The notes under the pieces are model-generated. The model was not told where the DNA came from. It worked only from the letters and a program-made list of their open reading frames with translations, and did no database searches. A program made the translations under genes and the position numbers. A stretch of DNA of 64,000 bases from Stenomitos rutilans HA7619-LM2 (GTDB lineage Bacteria > Cyanobacteriota > Cyanobacteriia > Leptolyngbyales > Leptolyngbyaceae): contig JAHHIE010000020.1 of NCBI GenBank assembly GCA_019358945.1, positions 1 through 64,000 of the forward strand, given 5' to 3'. Positions 8,777 to 17,050 of the stretch are shown in pieces; within the stretch, counting starts at the first letter, position 1; every line of letters starts with the position of its first letter.

Positions 8777-10579
8777 GTGAAAACGCTTTCTACCAACCTT
8801 AAATTCCTCAAATACCTGTTCTGGCTGGGGCCGATGCTGGTGATTGCTGGCGCGATCGCGGGTCTCGTCTCTGCCTCCTTTAGCCCCATTCCCTTGGGTT
8901 TGGTGATTGCAGGCATTGTGATCATTGGTCTATGGCTGGTTTTCCAATCTACGTATCGAGATGAGTCGCAACCAGGCTTCTGGCAGCAGCGATCGACACA
9001 AGTAGGTGCAAATGCGCTGATTACCACACTATCGGTGCTTGCCATTTTAGGCTTGGTCAACTACCTGGCGGCAAACCATGTGGGACGGCTGGATTTGACG
9101 GAGAATCAGCTTTTTTCGCTGGCTCCCGAAACCCAGCAGTTGGTGAAGAATTTGAAGCAACCCGTGAAAGTGTGGGTGTTTGTGCCACAGCCTAACTCAC
9201 GCGATCGTGAACTGCTGGAAAGCTACCATCGCCAGAGCGATCGCCTGAGCTATGAATTTGTCGATCCCAACACGCAACCCTCACTTGTGCAGCGGCTAGA
9301 AGTCAAGAGCGGTGGGGATGTTATTGCTGAAATGCAGCCAGAGGGACGCAAGCAGTATGTGCAAACGATCGCGCCCACAACTGGGGATAGCCTCGTTGGT
9401 GAAGGGGGCTACCTGTCTGAGGTAAAGCTGACCAGCGCGCTAGAACAATTGATCAGCGATCGCAAAGCGTTTGCCTACGTGATCCAGGGGCATGGGGAGC
9501 ACCCGATCGACCAGTCTCAGGGCGCGATCTCCCAGGCTGTGAAGACCCTGCAAGAGAAAAACTTTACGGTTAAACCGCTGAATCTACTGGAAGCTGCCAC
9601 CATTCCTGCGGATGCGAATGTGCTGGTGCTGGCAGGCCCGCAAAAACCCTTGCTAGAGCCAGAAGTTAACGCACTGGAAGAGTATGTGAAAGGGGGTGGC
9701 AACCTGTTTGTGATGGTTGACCCCAATACCAATCCAGGTATAGGCAGTCTGCTGAACGGTTGGGGCGTGACAGTAGACAAACGAGTGGTGATTGATGTGT
9801 CAGGCAGACTGGCTCAACTGGGACCTGCCTTCTCGTCTGTTAGTCAGTACGGCAACCACCCAATTACAAAGGACTTTAACAATTCAATCTCAATTTATCC
9901 ACTCGCACAGCCGATCGATGTCAAACCCGAAACCGATGTTAAATCCGTACCCTTGTTGTTTACCAGCGAGCGAAGTTGGGCAGAAAGCAATGTGAAGGAA
10001 CAGCCCTTAAAGTTTGACTCGGCGATCGATCGACCCGGCCCGTTGGTTATTGGCTTTGCGCTCACCCGTACCATCACTCCGCCAGCGGCTTCCACACCCA
10101 AACCCTCTCCCAGCCCTTCTTCATCTGCCTCGGCCAACCCCAAGCCTTCACCTAGTCTCTCTCCCTCTGCCTCAACCAGTCCCAAGCCCTCTCCTAGCCC
10201 GTCTGCTACTTCCAGCCCTTCACCCAGCCCCAAACCTGCCGCATCTGCAAGTCCTTCACCCAGCCCCTTGCCCTCTGCCTCAGCCACTCAAGGGACTGAG
10301 CAAAAACCGAAAGAAGCGCGGCTGGTCGTCATCGGTAACTCTCGCTTCGCTGAAGATGGGGCCGTGAACCAGGGCATTAATGGCGATGTTTTCATCAACT
10401 CAGTGCGCTGGCTCAGCCATGCCGATGATCAATCTCTGTCCATTCGCCCCAAAGAAGCCAAAAACCGTCGGCTAGGGTTGTCTGCTCAGCAAGCTAGTCT
10501 AGCAACCTGGTTAGCGATCGCAATCTTTCCCTTAATCGGTTTTGGTACCGCGTTTGGGGTTTGGTGGCAAAGGCGGTAG
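8777..10579 (+). CDS. GldG-like ABC auxiliary protein with Pro/Ser-rich insert
   Basis: About 600 residues if translation starts at the GTG at 8777 (VKTLSTNLKFLKYLFWLG). The open frame reaches back to 8618, but that part is intergenic repeat. Two N-terminal membrane spans are followed by the GldG-type extracytoplasmic domain (RLDLTENQLFSLAPETQQ) and one C-terminal span ending GVWWQRR. Residues about 438-504 are a low-complexity Pro/Ser/Ala linker (PSPSPS repeats), absent from the core family. Such proteins act with the GldA/GldF ATPase and permease. The order ATPase, permease, GldG, DUF4340 is a recurrent operon in cyanobacteria (recalled). Confidence 0.85.
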   Translation: MKTLSTNLKFLKYLFWLGPMLVIAGAIAGLVSASFSPIPLGLVIAGIVIIGLWLVFQSTYRDESQPGFWQQRSTQVGANALITTLSVLAILGLVNYLAANHVGRLDLTENQLFSLAPETQQLVKNLKQPVKVWVFVPQPNSRDRELLESYHRQSDRLSYEFVDPNTQPSLVQRLEVKSGGDVIAEMQPEGRKQYVQTIAPTTGDSLVGEGGYLSEVKLTSALEQLISDRKAFAYVIQGHGEHPIDQSQGAISQAVKTLQEKNFTVKPLNLLEAATIPADANVLVLAGPQKPLLEPEVNALEEYVKGGGNLFVMVDPNTNPGIGSLLNGWGVTVDKRVVIDVSGRLAQLGPAFSSVSQYGNHPITKDFNNSISIYPLAQPIDVKPETDVKSVPLLFTSERSWAESNVKEQPLKFDSAIDRPGPLVIGFALTRTITPPAASTPKPSPSPSSSASANPKPSPSLSPSASTSPKPSPSPSATSSPSPSPKPAASASPSPSPLPSASATQGTEQKPKEARLVVIGNSRFAEDGAVNQGINGDVFINSVRWLSHADDQSLSIRPKEAKNRRLGLSAQQASLATWLAIAIFPLIGFGTAFGVWWQRR

Positions 10580-10597
10580 TAAGGGGTGAAGGATAAA

Positions 10598-10659
10598 GTT
10601 TTGAGTTTTGAGTTTCGAGTTTTGAGTTGGAAAGAGCGGTCAGCGATCAGCCGTCAGCT
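10598..10659. repeat. TTTTGAG run followed by STRR-like heptamers
   Basis: Repeats of AGTTTTGAGTTTTGAG (10598-10630), then AGCGGTCAGCGATCAGCC-type heptamers (10635-10659), lie between the gldG-like gene and the DUF4340 gene. Confidence 0.6.
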
Positions 10660-10729
10660 TATATCCCTTAAATGCCTTTCCCCCTTCCCCCTCTGTCTTT
10701 TGCCCTAACCCCTGTCCCCTCACTTCGTT

Positions 10730-11434
10730 ATGAAACTGCAACGGACTCCTTTGATTTTGTTGGCGATCGCCCTAGTTCTAGGGGCTTTTGTCTACCTGTA
10801 TGAGGTGCAGGGGAAGCCTCAGCGCGAGGCGGCACAGGCACAGACAGAGCAACTGTTTGCCTTTAAAGAAGAAGAGGTGCGATCGCTCACGCTGACAACT
10901 CCTAGTGAGACGTTAGCGTTTGCCAAAACTCCGGCAGCGCGGGTAGCATTCCCTTCTGGTAACGATCCAAAAGCGGCGCAACCCCAAGCTGGCACATTGG
11001 TTTGGGCGATGACTGTGCCAGATAAGGCTGTAGCAAATGATGCGTCCGTTGCCTATCTGCTCAATTTGATGGCAACGGGCAAACGGCAGCAAACGCTAAA
11101 GATGCCGCTTGCACAGCAGGCAGAGTTTGGGTTTGACAAACCGATTGCGATCGCTGATGTCAAGCTGGCAAATCAGCAAACCCATCGTCTCGTGCTTGGG
11201 AAACCCAATTTTAACCGCAGCGCGCTCTATGCCCAGGTTGATCCGCCTGCCCAAGCGACGACAGAGCGATCGGTGGTGCTGGTGTCTACCGATTTTGAAA
11301 ATGCCGTCAATCGTCCTTTAGCCGACTGGAAAGCTAAGGCATCAGATGCCCAGGTGCCAGCGAACCAATCAACTCCGAAGCCATTGAAGACGCCATCCTT
11401 AAGTGAGCCAACCCCAAAGCCGACAGCACCCTGA
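10730..11434 (+). CDS. DUF4340-domain protein of the Gld-type ABC operon
   Basis: 234 residues. One N-terminal membrane anchor (LILLAIALVLGAFVYLYEVQ) is followed by a periplasmic domain with the DUF4340 pattern: KEEEVRSLTLTTPSETLAF, a middle AEFGFDKP segment and RLVLGKPNFNRSALYAQVD. The C-terminus is Pro/Thr/Ser-rich (PKPLKTPSLSEPTPKPTAP). It is the fourth gene of the operon, 150 bp after the gldG-like gene. Its function is unknown; it probably works in the exporter complex at the membrane face. Confidence 0.85.
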   Translation: MKLQRTPLILLAIALVLGAFVYLYEVQGKPQREAAQAQTEQLFAFKEEEVRSLTLTTPSETLAFAKTPAARVAFPSGNDPKAAQPQAGTLVWAMTVPDKAVANDASVAYLLNLMATGKRQQTLKMPLAQQAEFGFDKPIAIADVKLANQQTHRLVLGKPNFNRSALYAQVDPPAQATTERSVVLVSTDFENAVNRPLADWKAKASDAQVPANQSTPKPLKTPSLSEPTPKPTAP

Positions 11435-11446
11435 GACTCTGACGGT

Positions 11447-11800
11447 TTAAAGCCTTCTGCGAAAAAGCCAGCCAAAGCGTCTATTCGCTCTGGTTTGATG
11501 CTGGCGTTGAACAGCGGGCGTGCCGTATCTGCGGAATCTGACTCGACGCACAGGTTCATCAACTGTTTTTTCTGCTTTCCCTTCAGAAGCTTCCTTCACG
11601 TGTGGCTCTGCTGGCTTCGGCACATAAACATCCTTCGGTTTTAGCCATGCTGCAATGATGCCACTCGCAATCCCGCCGATCGCGCCAAAGGTGATGCTAA
11701 GAATCGGGCCGTACCCTAGTACAGCCAAGCCGAGCATAAAAACTAGCCAGTACTTTAAGCCAGTCGATAAACCCAAGTTTGCATCAGGCAGTTTGGACAT
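11447..11800 (-). CDS. Small conserved cyanobacterial membrane protein
   Basis: 117 residues. The N-terminal MSKLPDANLGLSTGLKYWLV leads into two hydrophobic segments (about 16-33 and 36-52) rich in glycine. A charged Pro/Lys/Glu linker follows, then a basic C-terminus (RRYGTPAV...RRFGWLFRRRL) of the kind that sits on the cytoplasmic side. I do not recognise a named function. It converges on the ABC operon, with the two stop codons 13 bp apart. A competing frame at 11227-11562 was considered a possible frameshifted tail, but the basic RRFGWLFRR end looks genuine. Confidence 0.65.
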   Translation of the reverse strand: MSKLPDANLGLSTGLKYWLVFMLGLAVLGYGPILSITFGAIGGIASGIIAAWLKPKDVYVPKPAEPHVKEASEGKAEKTVDEPVRRVRFRRYGTPAVQRQHQTRANRRFGWLFRRRL

Positions 11801-11925
11801 CGTTGGGAGGGGGAAGGGGAAGCGGAGGAAGCAGGCGGAGCAGGGGAAGCAAAGGGGGCGAGGGGAATGGGGGAAGCAGAGGAGGCAGGGGAAGCAGAGA
11901 AGGCAAGGGGAACTTAATTCTCATC
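11801..11925. repeat. Purine-rich degenerate repeat GGGGAAGCAGAGGAGGCA
   Basis: More than 100 bases of G/A-rich units (GGGGAAGC, GGAGGCAG) with almost no pyrimidine runs, between two minus-strand genes. A similar tract lies at 40662-40725. No gene is seen. Confidence 0.6.
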
Positions 11926-11940
11926 CTTTGTCCTTATCCC

Positions 11941-13524
11941 TCATCCTTTATCCTTCATCCCTCTGCTTACCTTCTCCAACTGTGCCTCTAGATTTTGTGT
12001 CGTGTCTAACGTAACGAGATAGGGCTGTTCGGTGGGGCTGAAGTCATCCATGTCCTGTTTGGGAAGTAGGTCGGCGGTTGCGTCGGAGATGTCATCGTGG
12101 CGTTGTTGCAGGCGTTGTTGCAGAACGGAGAGTGGCGCGGTGCAGTAGATGATTTGTACGGGGAGTTGATGGGCGATCGCGTGCTCAATCGCGGTTTGTC
12201 TCAGAGGTTGGCGATCGTACTTGGCATCCAGAATGACAGTGTAGCCCTGGGTTGCTAAGGTGATACCGAGCTTGAGCAGGCGATCGTAGGTTTTTTGCGT
12301 CATCTCAGCCGTGTAGAGATCAGAACCACCGTGGGCTTCTAGCGGGATGCCAGCCAGGTGTTTCCGCACTGCATCAGAACGAATTTGGATGGCCCCTCTT
12401 GTTTGAGCCAGTTGACGAGCCACCGTACTTTTGCCAGAGCCAGATAAGCCTGCCATGAGGATGACACGGCCCTGCTGGGGTTGGGTGTACTCCCACGCTA
12501 GACGGTAGTAGCGGGCAGCCGTCGCGGATGCCTCCTGCTTTGTGGCTTCAGGAACAGCGGGATCACTCAAAAGGAAGGAGGTCACTTTCGCACGGACGTA
12601 GGACTGACGGCTGAGGTACAGAGGTAAAACCTGTAAGCCTTCCCAATCACCCGTTTGCTCAATGTACGCATTTAAGAAGCGGTTGCTCAGGTCACGCCGA
12701 TCGCGAGCATCCAGATCCATGATGATGTAGGCAATGTCGAACATCACATCAACAAACCGAAATGGCTCGTTGAATTCGATGCAGTCAAATAACAAGATTT
12801 TGTCGTGCCCCGAAGCATCGTGCCAAAGAGCAATGTTACGTAGATGCACGTCGCCGTGGCATTCACGAATCCAGTTTTGAGCGATGCGGCTCTCAAAGAG
12901 GGCTTGCTGCTCGGCGAACAAGCGATCGGTATAGTCCCTGGTTTCGTCTAGCTGCTGCTGGGTTTGAGGCCCGCCAATGTACTGGAGGGTTTGCTCATAG
13001 TTTTCGTCGATCGCCGCCCGAATTTTGGCGACCGTACCAAAGCTGCGAATGTAGTCGTTGGTCTCGGCACGGGCATGAAAGTCTGCCAGCACTCGTGCTA
13101 ACTGTTCCAATAAGTCTTCGGTGAGTTCGCCTCGATCGAATAATTCTGTGAACAAACTCGACTGGGGAAACTGCTGCATTTTCACCACGTATTCCACAGC
13201 GTCTGTACCGTCAGATTCGCCTGTTCCACTGAGGTAAAAGCGATCGTCCGTTTGGATGATAGGCAGCACCTCCAGGTACAGCTCGGCGGCACCACGTTGA
13301 TTTAGCCGCAGTTCCTCGGCACAAAAATGCTGTCGCTTTGCCAGCGTAGAGAAATCAAGAAACCCAAAGTTGACGGGCTTTTTCACCTTATAGGCATAAT
13401 CACCCGTGAGCAGTACATAAGAGATGTGCGTCTGAATGACCTGAATGGGTGCCGTAACGGGATGGGGATAGAACGCAGGTGCGGTCATTTGTTGGATCAG
13501 CGCTGGCAGCAAAGCATCAGTCAT
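11941..13524 (-). CDS. Fused aminoglycoside-phosphotransferase-like and P-loop kinase protein
   Basis: 527 residues in two parts. Residues about 30-330 resemble the APH/choline-kinase fold, with the Brenner-type catalytic loop ECHGDVHLRN (HGD at 223-225) and a metal-binding DCIEF (Asp247). Residues about 353-515 are a P-loop kinase/zeta-toxin-like module with Walker A GLSGSGKST (359-367) and IQIRSDAVRKHLAG, as in gluconate- and adenylylsulfate-kinase-like enzymes. This fusion (COG2187 + COG0645) is found in many bacteria and its substrate is not established. The gene is solitary; the ATG at 13524 fits the homology start. Confidence 0.82.
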   Translation of the reverse strand: MTDALLPALIQQMTAPAFYPHPVTAPIQVIQTHISYVLLTGDYAYKVKKPVNFGFLDFSTLAKRQHFCAEELRLNQRGAAELYLEVLPIIQTDDRFYLSGTGESDGTDAVEYVVKMQQFPQSSLFTELFDRGELTEDLLEQLARVLADFHARAETNDYIRSFGTVAKIRAAIDENYEQTLQYIGGPQTQQQLDETRDYTDRLFAEQQALFESRIAQNWIRECHGDVHLRNIALWHDASGHDKILLFDCIEFNEPFRFVDVMFDIAYIIMDLDARDRRDLSNRFLNAYIEQTGDWEGLQVLPLYLSRQSYVRAKVTSFLLSDPAVPEATKQEASATAARYYRLAWEYTQPQQGRVILMAGLSGSGKSTVARQLAQTRGAIQIRSDAVRKHLAGIPLEAHGGSDLYTAEMTQKTYDRLLKLGITLATQGYTVILDAKYDRQPLRQTAIEHAIAHQLPVQIIYCTAPLSVLQQRLQQRHDDISDATADLLPKQDMDDFSPTEQPYLVTLDTTQNLEAQLEKVSRGMKDKG

Positions 13525-13727
13525 GAGTCTTGATTTCGGTGAAAAGTGATCAAATCTAACAGAATCTCTGGGGTCGCAAGCTTTTTAATCATAGGATTCT
13601 CGATCCTGAAGTCAAACGTGTTTTAGTTTTCTCAATCAATTGTTTAATGAATTCAGTGTTCTGAGCGATCGAGCGACTTTGCCAAGAAATTAGATGTTGC
13701 TGAATCTGGGATGAATCGCTGCTTTTA

Positions 13728-13803
13728 CCCAACCCTTCGCCCTTGAGGAGAAGGCGAGGGGACAGGATCTCTGACTCCCTTTTCCTTCGTGCGAAGGGTT
13801 GGG
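13728..13803. repeat. Intergenic hairpin repeat with CCCAACCCTTCGC arms
   Basis: CCCAACCCTTCGC (13728-13740) is the exact reverse complement of GCGAAGGGTTGGG (13791-13803). The 50-base loop is itself G/C-rich. It is the main feature of the 13525-14060 gap upstream of the porin gene; the rest of that gap is A/T-rich leader without a recognised motif. Confidence 0.7.
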
Positions 13804-14060
13804 GATGGGGCAAAACATCCTTGTATGCAACAACACCAGAAATCCTTGAATCTTGATCGCAGGGTTCTTGATTACTGTATCTTTCAGAGTTTAGAGCTGT
13901 GAAAGAAAGAGTTCATCTCTGTGTTTATTGAATATTGTAAACGGAGAAAAATTGAAACAGGTTAGAAGAGGCCACTGGCCTTTGGTCGAAACGATTGTCA
14001 TCAGCTTTGGAGTGTACGGGTTTCGGTTGTGAATTTCATCTGTGGTGTGAGTGAGGCGAT

Positions 14061-15800
14061 ATGATGACTAGGCTTTTTGGAATCACCCTGAGCGCAACTC
14101 TCGCGCTTGTGGGTCATGGTTTTTTGATGCAAGCACCTGCAAAGGCCGATTCTAGCCAGACTAAAAGCAGGCTTCCGGGCAGTGTAGTGGCATTAGAACA
14201 AAACGCTGTCCCTACGACGAATCGAGCGATCGGGGTAGAGAGCGATCAACGGTTGTCTGCTGCTCTGAACACGGTTGAGGCAGAGGATGCCTCCGTCAAC
14301 GTGAATATGGAGCAAGTGACGTCAGTTTCTCAGCTAACAGACGTAAGACCGACTGATTGGGCGTTTCAAGCACTGCAATCGCTTGTGGAACGCTACGGCT
14401 GTATTGTTGGCTATCCCGATAAAACCTATCGTGGTAATCGCGCCCTGACTCGCTATGAGTTTGCGGCTGGGCTAAATGCCTGCATGGATCGCATTAACGA
14501 GTTGATTGCGGCTGGCACGGCTGATCTGGTCAAAAAAGAAGACCTGTTGGCGTTGCAGAAGCTGCAAGAAGAGTTTGCGGCTGAACTTGCAACGCTGCGC
14601 GGTCGGGTAGGTGCCCTTGAAGCTCGTACTGCTACGCTGGAGAAGCAGCAGTTTTCGACGACGACTAAAATCGGCACAGAGCTAGTGACGTATCTGGCGG
14701 ATGCATTTGGCGATCGCGTTGACTCGCGCAACAACACCGCCATTGGGTACCGTCTGCGTCTCGATTTGGATACCAGCTTTACAGGTAAGGATCGGCTGCG
14801 GACTCGCTTGCAAGCAACGAACCTGCGGAAGTTCGATATCGGGTCTGACTTTGGGGTGTCGCCTGTGGGACGAGCGACCAGCGACCTCTCAGATGAAACC
14901 CGCTTCCTAGCGACGAGCACCAGTTCTAATAGCAATATCACGCTGAATCGGCTTCAATATCGCTTTCCCGTAGGCGAGAAGCTCACGGTGTTCCTGGATG
15001 CCAATACGATCGACCCGTCGATCGTCACCGATCCCATTACTCCGTTTAACGACCAGGTGACAGGATCGCCGTCTAACTTTGCCCAAATTGACCCCGTTTG
15101 GTTCCCGATCGGCAACCAGGCTGGCATTGCGGTGAACTATGCCATTAGCCCCAATTTCCAGTTTGATTTTGGTTATCAGGGTGAAGGGGATAGCCCCAAT
15201 GACCCTCAACTTGGGGTGTTTAAGGCGGGCTACAGTGCCTTTGCTCATCTCATTGTTTATTCTGGCACCTTCAAACTGGGCTTCTTCTACATCAACTCAT
15301 ACTCCCCGCAGTTTGGGGTTGATACGCTGGCAGGTAGCAACGCCGCCAAGATCCTGGGAGCAGGGCCAGTGGTCGGCAACGGCTACAGCATCCAAATGGA
15401 CTACCGCATTACCAGTTGGTTTGAGCTAGGAGGCTGGGTAGGGCTAACGCAAGCGCGAGCACTGGGCACAGGCACCAAAGGCGATGCCAATATCTGGAAC
15501 TTTTCGATTGACTTTGCGTTTCCCGATTTGGGCAAAAAAGGCAACCTGGGCGGCATTGTGTTTGGGATGCAGCCCCGTTTGACGGGCACCAGTAATGCGG
15601 CTCTGGCTAGCGCGATCGGGTTACCTGCTGGGCAACGTGAAGACCGGGATACGGGCTACCACATTGAAGTGTTCTATCGCTACCAGATTACCGATAACAT
15701 CTCGATTACGCCTGGTGTCATCTGGTTGACCGCTCCTAACCATGACGATCGCAACCCTGATGCTTTTGTAGGCGTGATCCGCACCACGTTTGTTTTCTAA
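14061..15800 (+). CDS. SLH-domain outer-membrane porin (cyanobacterial iron-uptake porin/OprB-like family)
   Basis: 579 residues. A signal peptide ends near AKAD (about residue 29). An S-layer-homology domain follows at about 91-147 (DVRPTDWAFQALQSLVERYG and LTRYEFAAGLNACMDRINEL). A coiled coil at about 157-195 (LLALQKLQEEFAAELATLRG) leads to a long beta-barrel domain ending in aromatic VIRTTFVF, as expected for an outer-membrane beta-barrel C-terminus. These are the major cyanobacterial porins; the SLH part binds peptidoglycan-linked polymer and the barrel passes inorganic ions and possibly iron. An adjacent ATG at 14064 is equally possible as start. Confidence 0.92.
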   Translation: MMTRLFGITLSATLALVGHGFLMQAPAKADSSQTKSRLPGSVVALEQNAVPTTNRAIGVESDQRLSAALNTVEAEDASVNVNMEQVTSVSQLTDVRPTDWAFQALQSLVERYGCIVGYPDKTYRGNRALTRYEFAAGLNACMDRINELIAAGTADLVKKEDLLALQKLQEEFAAELATLRGRVGALEARTATLEKQQFSTTTKIGTELVTYLADAFGDRVDSRNNTAIGYRLRLDLDTSFTGKDRLRTRLQATNLRKFDIGSDFGVSPVGRATSDLSDETRFLATSTSSNSNITLNRLQYRFPVGEKLTVFLDANTIDPSIVTDPITPFNDQVTGSPSNFAQIDPVWFPIGNQAGIAVNYAISPNFQFDFGYQGEGDSPNDPQLGVFKAGYSAFAHLIVYSGTFKLGFFYINSYSPQFGVDTLAGSNAAKILGAGPVVGNGYSIQMDYRITSWFELGGWVGLTQARALGTGTKGDANIWNFSIDFAFPDLGKKGNLGGIVFGMQPRLTGTSNAALASAIGLPAGQREDRDTGYHIEVFYRYQITDNISITPGVIWLTAPNHDDRNPDAFVGVIRTTFVF

Positions 15801-15803
15801 GCA

Positions 15804-15876
15804 CAAAACCTCGGAGGTTTAAGCGACTACATTTGGTTACGGCGCTTGATGCTTGATCAAAACCTCCGAGGTTTGC
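15804..15876. repeat. 73-bp AAACCTC inverted-repeat element, copy 1
   Basis: The element is bounded by CAAAACCTCGGAGGTTT and AAAACCTCCGAGGTTTGC. The reverse complement matches 26813-26885 over its whole 73-bp length at most positions. It lies just after the porin stop codon, and the first hairpin could also serve as a terminator. Confidence 0.75.
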
Positions 15877-16031
15877 GTCAGCCCTACGATGATTTGGCTC
15901 GTCAATGGTGACGCTAAGAATTGTGCCAAGGGCTTTGCAACGTGCTGCGATCGTGTGAAATTTGCCTGATAGATTAACTGCCTGATAGATTGACTGCTCT
16001 TTATCCGCAACGCCCCATTGACAAGGAACTA

Positions 16032-16910
16032 ATGATGAAACGTCGATCGCTTTTAACACTCTCTTTGATGACGATCGTGGCAACCACGACGCTGGCTAGC
16101 TGTGAACCACCTCAGCCAGGACAAAACGCCACCTCCAGCAGCGGCAAAAAAGTGCTGACGATGGTGACATCACCCGACTATCCGCCCTATGAGTACTACG
16201 ATACAGCCAGTGGTGAACGCAAAATCGTGGGGTTTGATGTCGAAATTGCGAACAAAATCGCCAGTGAATTAGGCTACGAACTCAAAATCAACGAATCAGA
16301 CTTCAACGGGTTGGTGCCTGCACTTCAGGCGAAACGGGCTGACTTTGTGATGGCAGGCATGACCCCTACCCCCGAACGCCAGAAAAACGTCGATTTCTCA
16401 ACCGTTTACTACGAAGCCAAAAACACGATCGTTGCGCCTAAAGCCAGCAACTTGAAGACGACGAAAGACCTCGCGGGTAAAACGGTGGGTGTGCAGCTTG
16501 GTTCGATTCAAGAAGGCGATGCGAAAAAAATTGCCGAAAAAGTGCCTGGGATGAAAGTCAAACAACTGAACAAAGTGCCCGACCTCATTCAGGAAATTAA
16601 ATCCAAGCGGATTGATGCGGCGATCGTGGAAGATACCGTTGCCAAAGGCTTTACTGAATCCAGCCCTGATCTGGCGTTCAACGTGATTCCATCCGAAGGG
16701 CCTTCTGGTTCTGCCGTTGCCTTCCCTAAAGGCTCGCCCCTGGTTGCAGATTTCAATAAAGCGCTGGAAAAAATGAAATCTAGCGGCGAAATTAAAACCC
16801 TCGCGGCAAAGTGGTTCGCCACCAGTGCTCCTGCATCACCGTCCCCTTCACCCTCTGGTTCCGCATCGCCGTCTGGTGCGATGTCGCCCTCTCCCAGCAA
16901 GTCGCCCTAG
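16032..16910 (+). CDS. Polar amino-acid ABC transporter substrate-binding lipoprotein
   Basis: About 292 residues. The lipoprotein signal peptide has the lipobox LASC near residue 22. The mature part is a family-3 solute-binding protein (SBP_bac_3): TSPDYPPYEYYD, KIVGFDVEIANKIASELG, DFVMAGMTPTPERQKNVDFS and GKTVGVQLGS. The last about 27 residues are Pro/Ser repeats (ASPSPSPSGSASPSG), a linker-like tail not needed for ligand binding. An AAGGA ribosome site 4 and 7 bases before two tandem ATGs (16032, 16035) decides the start. It feeds the permease and ATPase encoded downstream; the exact amino acid is not predictable. Confidence 0.88.
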   Translation: MMKRRSLLTLSLMTIVATTTLASCEPPQPGQNATSSSGKKVLTMVTSPDYPPYEYYDTASGERKIVGFDVEIANKIASELGYELKINESDFNGLVPALQAKRADFVMAGMTPTPERQKNVDFSTVYYEAKNTIVAPKASNLKTTKDLAGKTVGVQLGSIQEGDAKKIAEKVPGMKVKQLNKVPDLIQEIKSKRIDAAIVEDTVAKGFTESSPDLAFNVIPSEGPSGSAVAFPKGSPLVADFNKALEKMKSSGEIKTLAAKWFATSAPASPSPSPSGSASPSGAMSPSPSKSP

Positions 16911-16948
16911 AAGCCTATAAATGTTTTTGCAAAGGTAGTTTGTTCTCT

Positions 16949-16980
16949 CTGTAGGGGCGTTACATGTAACGTCCCTACAG
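16949..16980. repeat. Palindrome CTGTAGGG...CCCTACAG between transporter genes
   Basis: A 32-base near-perfect palindrome (one G:T-type mismatch in each arm) centred on ACATGT. Its outer CTGTAGGGGC matches the centre of the 102-bp MITE-like repeats at 26911, 35569 and 43325, so it may be a relative. In RNA it would form a strong hairpin that could reduce downstream expression relative to the binding protein. Confidence 0.65.
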
Positions 16981-17050
16981 GATGCTTGGTGGAAGGTTTA
17001 CCAACTGCGTTCTTGATTTGTCCTTTTGTCCGCTGCATTGAAAGGAATTT

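Noticed and set aside
9895..10287. Minus-strand Gly/Glu/Leu-rich 130-codon frame
   Set aside because: It is the complement of the Pro/Ser-rich insert of the GldG-like protein; low complexity only.
11227..11562. Possible frameshifted C-terminus of the membrane protein at 11447
   Set aside because: The 11447-11800 frame ends in a plausible basic tail and the other frame has no domain, so a frameshift is not needed.
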